Of a stretch of DNA of 64,000 nucleotides, positions 9,901-20,929 are shown piece after piece. A program made the translations under genes and the position numbers. Source of the DNA: Dipteris shenzhenensis (taxonomy: Eukaryota; Polypodiophyta; Polypodiopsida; Gleicheniales); assembly GCA_047967505.1 (NCBI GenBank), contig CM106538.1; one strand, 5' to 3'. Each line of letters opens with the position of its first letter. Position 1 is the first letter of the stretch. The notes below the pieces were generated by a model. It saw only the letters and a list, made by a program, of their open reading frames with translations. It was not told where the DNA came from and ran no database searches.

Positions 9901-12652
9901 GGCATGCCCATCCCATAAGTGCTTGATTGGATAACATACCTAGCAGCGTGTTTTTTTACGGATGTGCATGACACTAGAGCAAAAATAGTATTTAATGCTC
10001 GATCGACCATGCAAAGGATATCTGATGGGCACAACACTTTTCTTACACCTCAACCTAGGTGGTATTGAAATGTTCTCAATGAGGCACACCCATCTGATAA
10101 GTACTTGGTCAGATAACACACCTAATGGCGTGTTTTTTTACGGATGTCCATATCACTAGGAAAAAATGATGTATAATGCATGATCGACCATGCAAAGCAT
10201 ATCCGATGGTGACAATACTTTGCACGCACCTCAACGTAGTTGAAACGGACTTGTGTGCAAAGTGGAGCCCCCATCCGATAAGTACTTATTTGAATAACAC
10301 ACCTACGGCCGTGTTTTTATATGGTTGTGCATGACACAAAGGCAAAAACGGTGTTTTATGCTTGATCAACAATGCAAAGCATATCCGATGGGCACAATAC
10401 TTTGCATACACCTTTAACTAGGTGGAATTGACTTACATGCAAAGTGGCATTCCCATCGCATAAGTACTTGATCGGATAACACACCTAGCAGTGTGTTTTT
10501 TTACGGATGTGCATGACACTAAGGCAAAAATGGTATTTAATGCTCGATCAAGCATGCAAAGCATATCCAATGGGCACAATACTTTTCCTACACCTTAACC
10601 TAGGTGGTATTGAAATGTTCTCAAAGAGGCACACCCATCCGATAACTACTTGGTCAGATAACATACCTAAGGGCATGTTTTTTTGCAGATGTGCATATCA
10701 CTACGGGAAAAACATCGTATAATGCATAATCGACCATGCAGAGCATATCCGATGGTGACAATACTTTGCATGCATCTCAACCTAGTTGAAACGGACATGC
10801 GTGCAAACTGGAGCCCCCATCCGATAAGTACTTGTTTGATTAACACACTTAGGACCGTGTTTTTTCATGGTTGTGCATGACACTAAGGCAAAAATGGTGT
10901 TTTATGCTTGATCGACAATGCAAAGCATATCCGATGGGCACAATACTTTGCACACACCTTCAAATAGGTGGAATTGACTTACATGCAAAGTGGCACTCCC
11001 ATCCCATAAGTGCTTGATCCGATAACATACCTAGCAGCGTGTTTTTTTACGGATGTGCATGACACTAGAGCAAAAATAGTATTTAATGCTCGATCGACCA
11101 TGAAAAGGATATCCGATGGGCACAACACTTTTCGTATGCCTCAACCTAGGTGGTATTGAAATGTTGTCAAAGAGGCACACCCATCCGATAAGTACTTGGT
11201 CAGATAACACACCTAAGGGCGTGTTTTTTTGCGGATGTGCATATCACTAGAGAAAAAATGGTGTATAAGGTGTGATCGACCATGCAAAGCATATCTGATG
11301 GTGACAATACTTTGCACGAACCTCAAGGTAGCTGAAACGGACTTGCGTGCAAAGTGGAGCCCCCATCCAATAAGTACTTGTTTGAATAACACACCTAGGA
11401 CCGTGTTTTTTCATTGTTGTATATGACACTAAGGCAAAAATGGTGTTTTATGCTTGATCGACAATGCAAAGCATATCCGATGGGCACAATACTTTGCACA
11501 CACCTTCAACTAGGTGGAATTGACTTACATCAAAGTGGCACGCCCATCCCATAAGTGCTTGATCGGATAACATACCTAGCAGTGTGTTTTTTTACGGATG
11601 TGCATGACACTAGAGAAAAAATAGTATTTAATGCTCGATCGACCATGCAAAGGATATCCGATGGGCACAACACTTTTTGTAGTTGAAACGGACTTGCGTG
11701 CAAAGTGGAGCCCCCGTCCGATAAGTACTTGTTTGATTAACACACGTAGGACCGTGTTTTTTCATGGTTGTGCATGACACTAAGGAAAAAACGTTGTTTT
11801 ATGCTTGATCGACAATGCAAAGCATATCCAATGGGCACAATACTTTGCACACACCTTCAACTAGGTGGAATTAACTTACATGCAAAGTGGCACTCCCATC
11901 CCATAAGTGCTTGATCAGATAACATACCTAGCAGCGTGTTGTTTTACGGATGTGCATGACACTAGAGCAAAAATAGTATTTATTGCTCGATCGATCATGC
12001 AAAGGATATCCGATGGGCACAACACTTTTCGTATGCCTCAACCTAGGTGGTATTGGAATTTTCTCAAAGAGGCACACCCATCCGATAAGTACTTGGTCAG
12101 ATAACACACCTAAGGGCGTGTTCTTTTGCGGATGTGCATATCACTCGGGAAAAACTAGTGTATAATGTGTGATCGACCATGCAAAGCATATCCGATGGTG
12201 ACAATACTTTGCATGCACCTCAACGTAGTTGAAACAGACTTGCGTGCAAAGTGGAGCCCCCATCCAATAAGTACTTGTTTGAATGACACACCTAGGACTG
12301 TGTTTTTTCATGGTTGTGCATGACACGAAGGCAAAAACGGTGTTTTATGCTTGATCCACAATGCAAAGCATATCCGATGGGCACAATACTTTGCACACAC
12401 CTTCAACTAGGTGGAATTGACTTACATGCAAAGTGGCATTCCCATCGCATAAGTACTTGATCGGATAACACACCTAGCAGCGTGTTTTTTTTACGGATGT
12501 GCATGACACTAGAGCAAAAATAGTATTTAATGCTCGATCGACCATGCAAAGCATATCCGATGGGAACAATACTTTTCCTACGCCTTAACCTAGTTGGTAT
12601 TGAAATTTTGTCAAATAGGCACACCCATCCGATAAGTACTTGGTCAGATAAC
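6915..12652. repeat. Satellite array, about 182-bp monomers in higher-order trimers
   Basis: About 5.7 kb of head-to-tail monomers. Diagnostic words in each are ATGCAAAGCATATCCGATGG, ACAATACTTTGCAC and CCCATCCGATAAGTACTTG. Monomer length is about 182 bp (one type measured from 8931 to 9113). From about 7678 three monomer types alternate: one with ATTGACTTACATGCAAAGTG, one with GGTATTGAAATGTTCTCAA, one with GTTGAAACGGACTTGCGTG. This gives a trimer of about 546 bp. Trimers begin near 7678, 8220, 8769, 9317, 9862, 10405, 10953, 11498 (shortened), 11849 and 12393. Monomers at the left edge (6915-7677) are more diverged and not in trimer register. The right end is cut by an LTR element at 12653. 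Monomer size and order fit a centromeric or pericentromeric satellite, which is inference. Short frames inside the array are not genes. Confidence 0.93.
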
Positions 12653-12949
12653 TGTTGGTAAGCTGAAAGGAAAGCAAAGAGTGGACACAAACTCAGAATA
12701 CTTGCATTACTTGCTTGTAGAATGAAGAAGAGTGAGGTCCTTAAGTAGGCACCTCATACATGCTCACTGACATCACTGATGACTTCAGAGCTCCACAATC
12801 ATCTCCTCAATCTGCTCCTAGATTCTCTCAATCATCCTATGTGGCTTTCCACCACCTAACTGTGCTTGTGGGCACCTAACTGTGCCTCTAGCACTCACAC
12901 ATAGAAACATAAGGTGTGCCTGAGGCATACACCTTGAGATATCCCAACA
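12653..12949 (-). repeat. 3' LTR of TR-GAG copy 1
   Basis: 297 bp bounded by TGTTGG and CCAACA. Reverse-complemented it aligns along its length with both LTRs of copy 2, sharing GGGATATCTCAAGGTGT, the TGTTAGGTGxxCxxAAGCAC region, TGATGTCAGTGA and the GCTTTCCTTTCAGC end. Confidence 0.85.
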
Positions 12950-13323
12950 AACCCCCTTCAAGGGAATGCCTCAGGCTATGTCAAGGATACATCTAGTCTC
13001 ATAGTTTCTCATGCCATCTCATGGTGGTCAAGGATTAATCTATGGCTCGGTTCTCATGCTAGCAAGGGTTCCCTTGGGTGTAAGGTAAACAAAAAGGGAT
13101 ACAAAAAGACCTTCCAATGGTTATCTCCCCTGCATGTACATGCACACAATGTCTGCAGGAGGTACCATGGAGCAAAACATACACATGGCCTACATCATAA
13201 GGTGACCAGAGGTGTTTACAAAACACACAAAAACACAATAGTTTGTTTCATTCATTTTGGAGGACTATCCAGGCTGAGTACCTTGACATAAAAAGAGAGA
13301 TCTGGAGCATACATAGAGATAAT

Positions 13324-14154
13324 TTAAAATGCATAATCTTCAAAGGATGCCTCATCTTGTGGAGGCTCATCAACTGAAAGTAGATTTGCTTTTTCTGTCT
13401 TTGCTTTGGCTCTGCAAAACTTCTCATTATGGTTGTTCTTGCCACAGTGCTTGCATGGATTAATTTTGAAGCAGTCCTTTGAAAGGTGATTTGTCTTTCC
13501 ACAGTGATTGCAAGGGGTATACTTGCCCTTCTGGACTTTTACAGCATAAACAGTGTCATTGCCTTTCCTGAGCTCCATATGCCTTTCTTCTTCTTGGAGA
13601 GTAGAGATAATACCTTCAAGATTAGGATTAGGAAGATTTTTCAAAGTGCTAACTATGTGATCATAACCTTCAGGCATACTCTTAAGTAACACTGCCATAG
13701 CATCATCTGGAGTAATAGGAGAGTTGATAGAAGCAAGCTGAGTCATAAGACTCCGCATATAGTTGACATGAGCTGCCAAAGTAGTACCACTAGCCATCTT
13801 CAATTCAAAGAAAGAGATTTTAAGTGATAGTTTAGAGATGTGAGAGCTAGCACCAAAAATCATGTCAAGCTTCTGCCAAGCTTCTGAAGGAGACTCCAAG
13901 TCAGAGATATGGTGAATATAATCATCTCCTAAAGCAAGAGCAATGATACCATATGCTTTTTCTTCTTTAGCTGGATCCCTTGCCGGTCGTGTCGGAGTTG
14001 AGGATTCTCCAGCATTGGAGGCCGTAGAAGAAGCGGTAGGAGTCGGTTTGACAAGTCCCCATAAGTTCTCCCTCATCAATGCAAATTTCACCTTCATCTG
14101 CCATGTGTGGAAGCCCTTTCCATTGAACTTCTCTAGATTCAATAGGGTAGCCAT
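13324..14154 (-). CDS. gag: Copia-type Gag with two zinc knuckles, intact
   Basis: A 276-residue frame without stops. I chose the ATG at 14154 (MATLLNLEKFNGKGFHTWQM) because its homologue in the complete copy begins there; the frame stays open 32 codons further upstream. The first 200 residues have the layout of a Copia UBN2-type capsid: an N-terminal WQMKVKFALMRENLWGLVKP block, an alanine/serine-rich linker, SEAWQKLDMIFGA, and LLKSMPEGYDH followed by LxxLPNPNLEGI. Near the C-terminus are two complete CCHC knuckles, CNHCGKTNHLSKDC and CKHCGKNNHNEKFC, which bind packaged RNA. It ends with an acidic tail. There is no protease or polymerase downstream, so particles would need pol from another element. 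It is the only full-length intact retroelement protein in the window. Confidence 0.85.
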   Translation of the reverse strand: MATLLNLEKFNGKGFHTWQMKVKFALMRENLWGLVKPTPTASSTASNAGESSTPTRPARDPAKEEKAYGIIALALGDDYIHHISDLESPSEAWQKLDMIFGASSHISKLSLKISFFELKMASGTTLAAHVNYMRSLMTQLASINSPITPDDAMAVLLKSMPEGYDHIVSTLKNLPNPNLEGIISTLQEEERHMELRKGNDTVYAVKVQKGKYTPCNHCGKTNHLSKDCFKINPCKHCGKNNHNEKFCRAKAKTEKANLLSVDEPPQDEASFEDYAF

Positions 14155-14256
14155 GAGAGGGTCTAACCCAGATATTGGGTAGTGTCTATCTCTCTTACAA
14201 GGCAAAAAATAACTGAAAGACTTCCAAAATATGAGCACTTGATGTAGCAAAGACTA

Positions 14257-17003
14257 GTGACCAATATTCAATCAATGATGCTTCTTCTTACATGCTTCAT
14301 AGAAATGGGGAAAATAAATACTTTCCAATCAAGTGTGGATGAGTTCATGCATATTAACAAACCTGGTGTCAATCAAGCTTGTGGATTTGTGAAAGCCATG
14401 AAAGATGTCCCAATGAGTGATGTTCTCTCAGGAGTGGAAGAGTTTCAAGGTTCTCAATACTCTCGTAGAATATTGGATTCATTGAATGGTCCTAAGAGTA
14501 TGTTAAAAACGAGGATGAGATCAACAGAGGATTATTCAATATTTAACTTTGATTGTGATATGGACAAGGATGCAACGACCAATCATGGATGCTTGGTTAC
14601 AAACAAATGTGAGGAGAAGAAGTGCATAAATACAAATAACAACATGCACGAGGAACAAAAACGGTCATACATATGCATGAAGAGAAAGCGAATTCAGGCA
14701 GATCCACAAAAGCAACCAAAGAGGAAGAGAGTAATGAAGGAGGAGAACATGTTAAATGCCTTGGGATATCTATGTTGCAAGCGAAGATGTATGCGCTTCA
14801 TTGATCTTGCAGACATTAGGGAATGTAGAGGACACATGTGGCAAAGAAGAGGAAGCGAAAGAAATGAATACCTTCTCACAAGTCTCTCTTGCTTTCTTCA
14901 GAATGGCAATAAAAGGCTAAGTTCAAGACAAAAGGTAAAACCTCTCGTAAATGGAAAAAGGATTTGCAATAAGGCATATCACAATATTACTAGATTATCC
15001 CATGGTACATATTGGGATTTAGTCACCAAGGCAAAGGGCGGCAACAAATTAAGCATTCACGGTAATAGAGGAAAGTCCAAATCAAGAATCTCAACTATCA
15101 GGGCAGCAGCAATTTTGCAAGACTTCATACATGAAAATGCTTTACCTCAACCCCATATATCTACCAAACTCCCTAACGGTGACGCGATCACTGAAATGCA
15201 CCTTCCAATGGGCTTGACAAAGCTCGAAGTATTTGACTCTATTGCAGAAAAGCAAAGGCAAAGAGGGGATGCTGTAGCTTCTTCTCATACTTTGTATACT
15301 CTTTGGAAGAAGAACTTTGGATATGTTAAAATCCCAAGGAGGCAAAAAATGTCAAAGTGCAATGTCTGTGATGATTCAAAGCGAGCGATTGAGAGTGCAA
15401 CATGTCCAAATCAAAGGGAATTATACAAAAAAAACCGAAAATCTCATCATGACCTTATTCGACATTCTAGACAAAAATATGCATTTTGGAAGGAGCAAGC
15501 TATTTCGCATCCCGATGACTACATGTTCCTTATTGTAGATGGCATGGATCAGAATACAACATTGCCTCATTTTGTTGCCACTCCACCTAGATTACAAGGA
15601 AAGCCCTTTCTAAAGACACATCTATGTGGAGTGTTAGTGCATGGAATTAAGTTATTTGCAGATATATGGATTGATTCCTTGCATCTACATGATAGCAATC
15701 AAGTTGTAACATCTATTATGAAGGCAATTCGCAATATACATGCAGAAAAAGGTCGCCTACCACCGACTTTGAGAATACAAGCTGATAATTACTGGTGAGA
15801 AAATAAGAATGTACTCATGTTTGCATTCTGCTCCATGGTAGTTGCTCATCGAATCTTCAATGAGGTCGAATGTGGATTTTTGTATGTTGGGCATACACAT
15901 GAGGATATCGATCAGGTTTTTAGCACAGTCTCAAGGGAGCTTAAATGCAAGGATGTGGAGAAAATAGATGACTTGGTAAGAAGATGTGGCAGGCAAGTTG
16001 GTGGTCATAAGGAAAGTACAGTATGTGAGAGGCTCGAAAGAATGTATGATTGGAAGAGCTTCATTCTACCTTTCATACAAACGGGTGGTGATGCATTGAC
16101 AGGTCATACCAATCCACACTACTTTTGTTTTTTTTTTAAGATGAAAAACCTGTAATGCAATGGCAACAGTATTCTCATGATACAAAATGGGAACCTGAAG
16201 AACCTTACAGTCTCTTAACTTCAATTCCCAGCAAGGAAAGGTATCCAACACGGGCTCCTATACAAGAATTCAATGAGAGGTCTAACTGTGAAATAGAAGG
16301 ATTAAAAGCATTTATTACATACAAAGAGGAAATGCTCCGGAGATATCCTGATTCGAAGCCTACTTGGAGAGAACACACTACCACTGTAATTAACAAGACA
16401 CGAAATTTAATAAAGGACCTTGAGAGAATGCGAGGCTCAAAGGATGTCAAGGAAGAATGCAATATGTTTTGGCCAAATGTTCATAACGATTTGCACCCAG
16501 CTCCAGTCTTTGAAAATAAATTTGTATCATTACTCCCACATCCATATTGTGGACCGAAGAAGAGAGAGTTTATGCCACAAGTAGATATAGAGGTCGATTG
16601 TTTTGTTGTGGTTCGACCATCGGATGATGAATATGAGAATGTGAAGTTTTGGGTTGCAAAAGTAGTTGATGTGCAAAGAGATGACCAAGGGAGAGCTACA
16701 ACATTTACAGCAGTATGGTATGAGCCAAAGGGCAGGAAGGAGAATATGGATAACAACACATTGTATACTAATTGTATAATGAAGGAGTGGGTCCCAAATG
16801 ATGAAGCGGTCTCTCAAGTTTCGACAGAGACAATCATAGTGTCTTGGCATTCAAGGGCAAAGAAATCAAAGAAGCGCATGGGATATGAGGTAGAAGGAAA
16901 AATAAAAATACCACAGCAAACTATTTTGCATATACACGAATTTTTAAGGATGCTCGCCATGGAGGAAGTAGAAGGAGACAACGCAAATGAAGAATGTCCA
17001 TGA
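14257..17003 (+). pseudogene. DUF7869-type protein, one nonsense and one frameshift
   Basis: A reading frame of about 900 codons broken twice. Part 1 (14257-15798) has a variable N-terminus, a Cys-rich stretch (KCNVCDDSKRAI) and VDGMDQN, CGVLVHG and LRIQADN motifs. It stops at TGA 15796-15798, but the same frame continues with ENKNV and FLYVGHTHEDIDQVFS, which I recognise as the core of DUF7869 proteins. The residue at the stop is usually Arg, so a CGA to TGA change fits. A ten-T tract (16128-16137) then shifts the frame; part 3 (about 16138-17003) carries EEMLRRYPDSKP and WVAKVVDVQRDDQGR, followed by a conserved-looking region with AVWYEPKGRK that may be a small beta-barrel (BAH or chromo-like) domain. 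The D, DN and HTHEDxD motifs recall an RNase H-fold (DDE-like) nuclease, but no function is established. The true start is uncertain. It may be a decayed mobile-element gene; no terminal inverted repeats were found. Confidence 0.7.
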
Positions 17004-17121
17004 TTAAAGCTTTGTATTGAAGTCCATTGAAGGATTTTATTTGGGTACTAGGCAAGAAGCCAATCCAAGACAATTATAATCAGAGTCATCACCTCCTATG
17101 TCAAATGAGAGTCAAAATATG

Positions 17122-17528
17122 CACTGGATGTCACCCAAGGGTCAAGGCTTGCCAAGACAATAGGGAGTTAATGCAGATGGCACCTGGCAAGTGACTATCA
17201 CATTGAGCAATAAGACAATGGGGAGTCAATGCACCCAAGGGGCAAGGCTTGGCAAGACAACTTGTGGGAGTTAATGCAGATGGCACCTGTGTTTTGCACT
17301 GGATGTCACCCAAGGGTCAAAGCTTGGCAAGACAATAGGGAGTTAATGTAGATGGCACTTGGCAAGGGACTATCGCATTGAGCAATAAGACAATGGGGAG
17401 TCAATGCACCCAAGGGGCAAGGCTTGGCAAGACAAGTGGGAGTCAAATTATGCAGATGGCACCTGGCAAGGGACTGTCGTGACATTGAGCAATAAGACAA
17501 TGGGGAGTCAAATTATGTAGATGGCACG
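17122..17528. repeat. Minisatellite, period about 175 bp, 2.3 copies
   Basis: CACTGGATGTCACCCAAGGG starts copies at 17122 and 17297. Inside each, GCAAGGCTTGxCAAGACAA, GGGAGTxAATGxAGATGGCA and TTGAGCAATAAGACAATGGG alternate, so the unit itself is an older internal duplication. No coding content. Confidence 0.8.
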
Positions 17529-17976
17529 AATTGAGGCTCTTTAAGAGCAACAATTTAAATTGTAAACATATGTTCAATCTATATCATTTTGGATATAAAG
17601 ACTCTAGCTGAGAGCAACGTCTCTCAATGTAATCATATAATAATAGCTATAATTGCTATTATACCTCTTTGGTTCAATACAAAACTTGGGTCTTATGGCA
17701 TCATGTCTTTTTTCTATTTATTAAAAGTTTTAAAAATTTTGTGCATATTGCGAGTGACAATGTTATTTTCATGAAATATTTAAGTTTCCTTTCATGGATT
17801 TATAAATTTATCACATTAAGGAAAAATGTCAAGGAAAAATATTAAAAATAATTAAATTAACAAATAACTTAGATATAGCTAGAATTTCTAATATAGGATT
17901 ATTTCAAATTCTTGCATGTTGGTGCAAAAGTATAGATTGAAAAAAAAATATTTTTATGTGAATATGATAGTGCCAC
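17529..17976. other. AT-rich sequence, no gene seen
   Basis: Very AT-rich single-copy-looking sequence between two small tandem repeats. No frame or RNA gene is recognisable. Confidence 0.5.
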
Positions 17977-18077
17977 GAAGTGAACTTTTGATTTGGGAAG
18001 AATATTTTCAGAAAGTAAAATTTTGATTTGGGAAGGATATTTTCACAAAGTAAAGTTTTCATTTGGGAAGGATTTTT
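17977..18077. repeat. 35-bp tandem repeat, three copies
   Basis: (A/G)AAGT(A/G)AAxTTTT(G/C)ATTTGGGAAG then (A/G)ATATTTTCA; the ATTTGGGAAG word falls at 17991, 18026 and 18061, an exact 35-bp period. Confidence 0.8.
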
Positions 18078-19589
18078 GCCAACAGAAAAAGTCCAAAATT
18101 AATGAAATAGGTGTTCCAACTAGTTTTCATTATAAATGAGGGAACATATACTTATTACTCGACCAAAATGGTAGTATAGAGAAAATGGAAGAAAGGCATA
18201 TATATGTGTTTCTTTATTCTTGTGTTACATTGTTGTTTTAGACAGTGCTTGCATTAAAAGAAAAGAGGAAGGGTTGAGAGACTTCCCTTACTATGCCCCA
18301 TATGATTGTTGAGGAGATGTGACTCCTCTCTCATGGGTTGTCTCTTGCATTTTGATTTTGTATTCTTCATCAAGAACCATGGATCATTGAGGGATTTCCA
18401 TGTAGAATCCAAACTCTCCAAATTGTTGATGACCATTGTGCAATGGGTAGAGGCTTGACTATTTGCTTGCTTAATTCAACAAGATCGCTTGTGTTGTATA
18501 GGGTATACTATCGATAAAGGAAGCTTAAAAGAAATGCCTTGGTAGAAATTACAACACATCTCTGAGAGTTGGAAGAAGCTAAAGGGGATAATCAAGTATT
18601 ATGCATAGTGTTTCTTATTAGATCCTTTATGTGTGCACTATTTAATATGTTCATGAATCGACAAATCCATCGAGCCAAATGATAAAGTGGGACTTGGTCA
18701 ATGCATTGGCATCATGGCACATAGTGGAGTTGGGAATTTTTTGTATTCTTTAATGGAAATAATTGAGAGGTTACCCTTTTCATTCCTTCACCTTCCTTTT
18801 TTAAGAAACTCAAAAGGAGTACAAGATCCTAAAGCTCTTCAATGCACTAACTATTGCTACAAGAATCTTACTTAACTACATTCAGACATAGTAAATTCAT
18901 GGTCCTAAGCATCCATAGCCTATCTTCATTATAGTAATTGGGTTTGGTAGGAACCAACGAACTCGGAGATAGTGAAGACCTTCCCATCACCAACCCCTCT
19001 CCTTTTGTGCTTTGTCTTGCAAATCAACGAAAAGTGCGACCCTTTGGACTAGTCAAGGGAGCAAAGGTGCACATGGATACTATATGATCTTCAACCCAAT
19101 CATCAAACTAATTCAACCATAATTTCCCAACACTTTCTCATCTTTATGTGCTCCATCCCCAAAAGACTTTGGAAACCTTGCAATGAAGATGTCATGGCTT
19201 GTAGAGTACCCATTCATCATTTGTCCTTAAAGATTCATATCAGATCCCTGAAGCTCATCTCACCCTCCCCTTGACAAAACCATTCCAATTGTAGCAACAA
19301 AGCATTGATGACTCCATTGTACCAAATCTCACTTAAGTTATAGCTACCACTTGTTGGTAGAGTCTAGCAAGGCCTCATGGCAAATCAAGGCTACACTTTA
19401 AAGAAAATTATGCAAGATCTTGAATAGAATCCCAAAGAGAAGATCCTAGATCCTTCCCTTGGGTCCCTTAAAATAGAATAATCTTCATCATGATGAGGCA
19501 AAATCACAAAGATCAAAAAGACCTATCTCACACTCAAATATAGAGTCTTAGTAAATCAATACCAACTTGTTGAGTTTTGTCAATGCTTA
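18078..19589. other. No recognisable gene
   Basis: AT-rich sequence with only short frames. It carries one 25-bp stretch (18091-18115) that is the exact reverse complement of 3158-3182. From about 19380 it grades into the Gypsy gag relic, and its right part may be the 5' part of that gag. Confidence 0.45.
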
Positions 19590-20770
19590 AAGGTGATGAG
19601 TAAAGACTTAACCTCATACATGGAGGCACTCCATATTGCAACCAAGAAAGAGGCCACTCTACAAATCAAATCCTCATCTATGCCTACTTTAACATCATCA
19701 ACTAGAGCTCCCTAGGTGGAGATAATGGAAACTCCTTAGGTATAAGAATGATTTATTCAAATCATAATATGACCAATTGATGGATGAGTAAAGATTAGTA
19801 ATGTATATCCATTACAAGGCCTCTAAATCCTTTCTAGGATGGAGCACATATGACTCGTGAGCCTTGCCTTGACTTAATTGTGATGACTAAACTCCTAATA
19901 TCATACATGGAGGCACTCCACATCACAACCCTATCACAACCAAGAAGAAGGCTACTCTACAAATTGAATCCTCATTCATGTCTACTTTGATATAATCAAA
20001 TTGAGCTCCCTAAGTGGAGGTAATAGAAACTTGTCGTGTACCAATGCCCTTTTGATGAAATAATTAATTCACAAGCACATATAGCACTTAAGAGTGAGGA
20101 GAGGCCTAAAGATAGGAATTCCATCACTTGTTATGAATGTGCTTAGAATGTGTACTATCAAGTTCAATGTCTAATATGCATGGGAAAGCAAAAGAAGAAC
20201 AAGGGAATAACAAAATAATAGATGAGGCACACCAAGAAGAGGAACATTGTAGTAAGAAAAGGAAGGCATCTAGAAGGATAGTTAGCCAATTATATTTTCC
20301 TTTAAGACAAGGCATAGGAAACTAAGATTTGTTGTCAAATGTTAAAGAAAAGGAAGCCTATATCACCTTTGGACAGTTTCTTGCTTTATCTCCGAAATTG
20401 CAAAAAGAATGCAAAAAGCTAGCATGCTCAAGAGTGTCAAAGAGGAAAAACAAGAAAGATGCTATGCCAATTTCTCAAAAGATACTAAGATGGTAATATG
20501 TGCCCGTGGTTGATGTGATTATTGATGGTCAAGTAATATCTAATGTGTACATTGATGGAGTAGCATCAATAAATGTCATGAGTGAGAAGAACATGAAGGA
20601 TGTTGGGTTTGAACTACTCTAGCAACACATCTCCTTATCACATCAAGGTGGTTGACAAGACCAGAGTAAAATCCTTAAGAGTTGTAAAATTTCTAGAAGT
20701 GGCCATATACATAAGGAGAGGAAGGAAATCTACGGAAAGTTAAGTCCACTTAGATCAAAGACTAGTAAAT
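19590..20770 (+). pseudogene. Degenerate Gypsy gag, zinc knuckle and retropepsin
   Basis: Three successive pieces of a Ty3/Gypsy polyprotein can be read, all heavily broken. First, a gag C-terminal piece (YMEALHIATKKEATLQI at about 19616-19668) which is present twice, the second copy at about 19898-19960. Second, a CCHC knuckle at 20129-20173 reading TCYECA, stop, NVYYQVQC: the spacing CX2CX4(H)X4C is kept, but the His is Tyr and a TAG interrupts. Third, a retropepsin at about 20479-20625 with VVDVIIDGQVISNVYIDGVA followed by SINVMSEKNMKDVGF; the expected DGGSS active site has become DGVAS, and a TAA sits just upstream at 20494-20496. No reverse transcriptase follows. The copy is old and dead. 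Confidence 0.6.
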
Positions 20771-20929
20771 CGAAAGATGATTTCGTGAATGACTGCATGT
20801 ATGGCTACATGCAAACATGTCAAGGCTGAACATGTCGTGTGTCATCGTGGACTGTGTAGTTGCTCTATAGAAGAGGCATCTAGATGTGAAGCTAGTCGAT
20901 GTAGTGGTGAAGAAAGAATCCGATAGGTT

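Larger units (their letters stand above)
12653..14250 (-). mobile_element. TR-GAG-type (gag-only) LTR element, copy 1, 5'-truncated
   Basis: Reading on the minus strand: gag (14154-13324), about 375 bp of 3' sequence, a polypurine tract (reverse complement of AACCCCCTTCAAGGG at 12949-12963) and a 3' LTR (12949-12653). The LTR, gag and 3' sequence all match the complete copy at 21622-24278. No pol domain lies between gag and LTR. The left end sits directly in the satellite after GATAAC, so ATAAC at 12648-12652 would be the target duplication, but no 5' LTR or second duplication is found: the element stops near 14250 against the DUF7869 relic. The satellite does not resume to the right, so this end has been rearranged or deleted. 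Confidence 0.8.

Noticed and set aside
6915-12652. Tandem array considered as a CRISPR or as rDNA spacer
   Set aside because: Monomers are contiguous without unique spacers of constant length, there are no cas genes, and no rRNA sequence is adjacent. A plant satellite is the simpler reading.
7705-12690. Many frames of 60-95 codons with repeated sequences on both strands
   Set aside because: They are satellite monomers read through. The same peptide recurs once per repeat unit on both strands.
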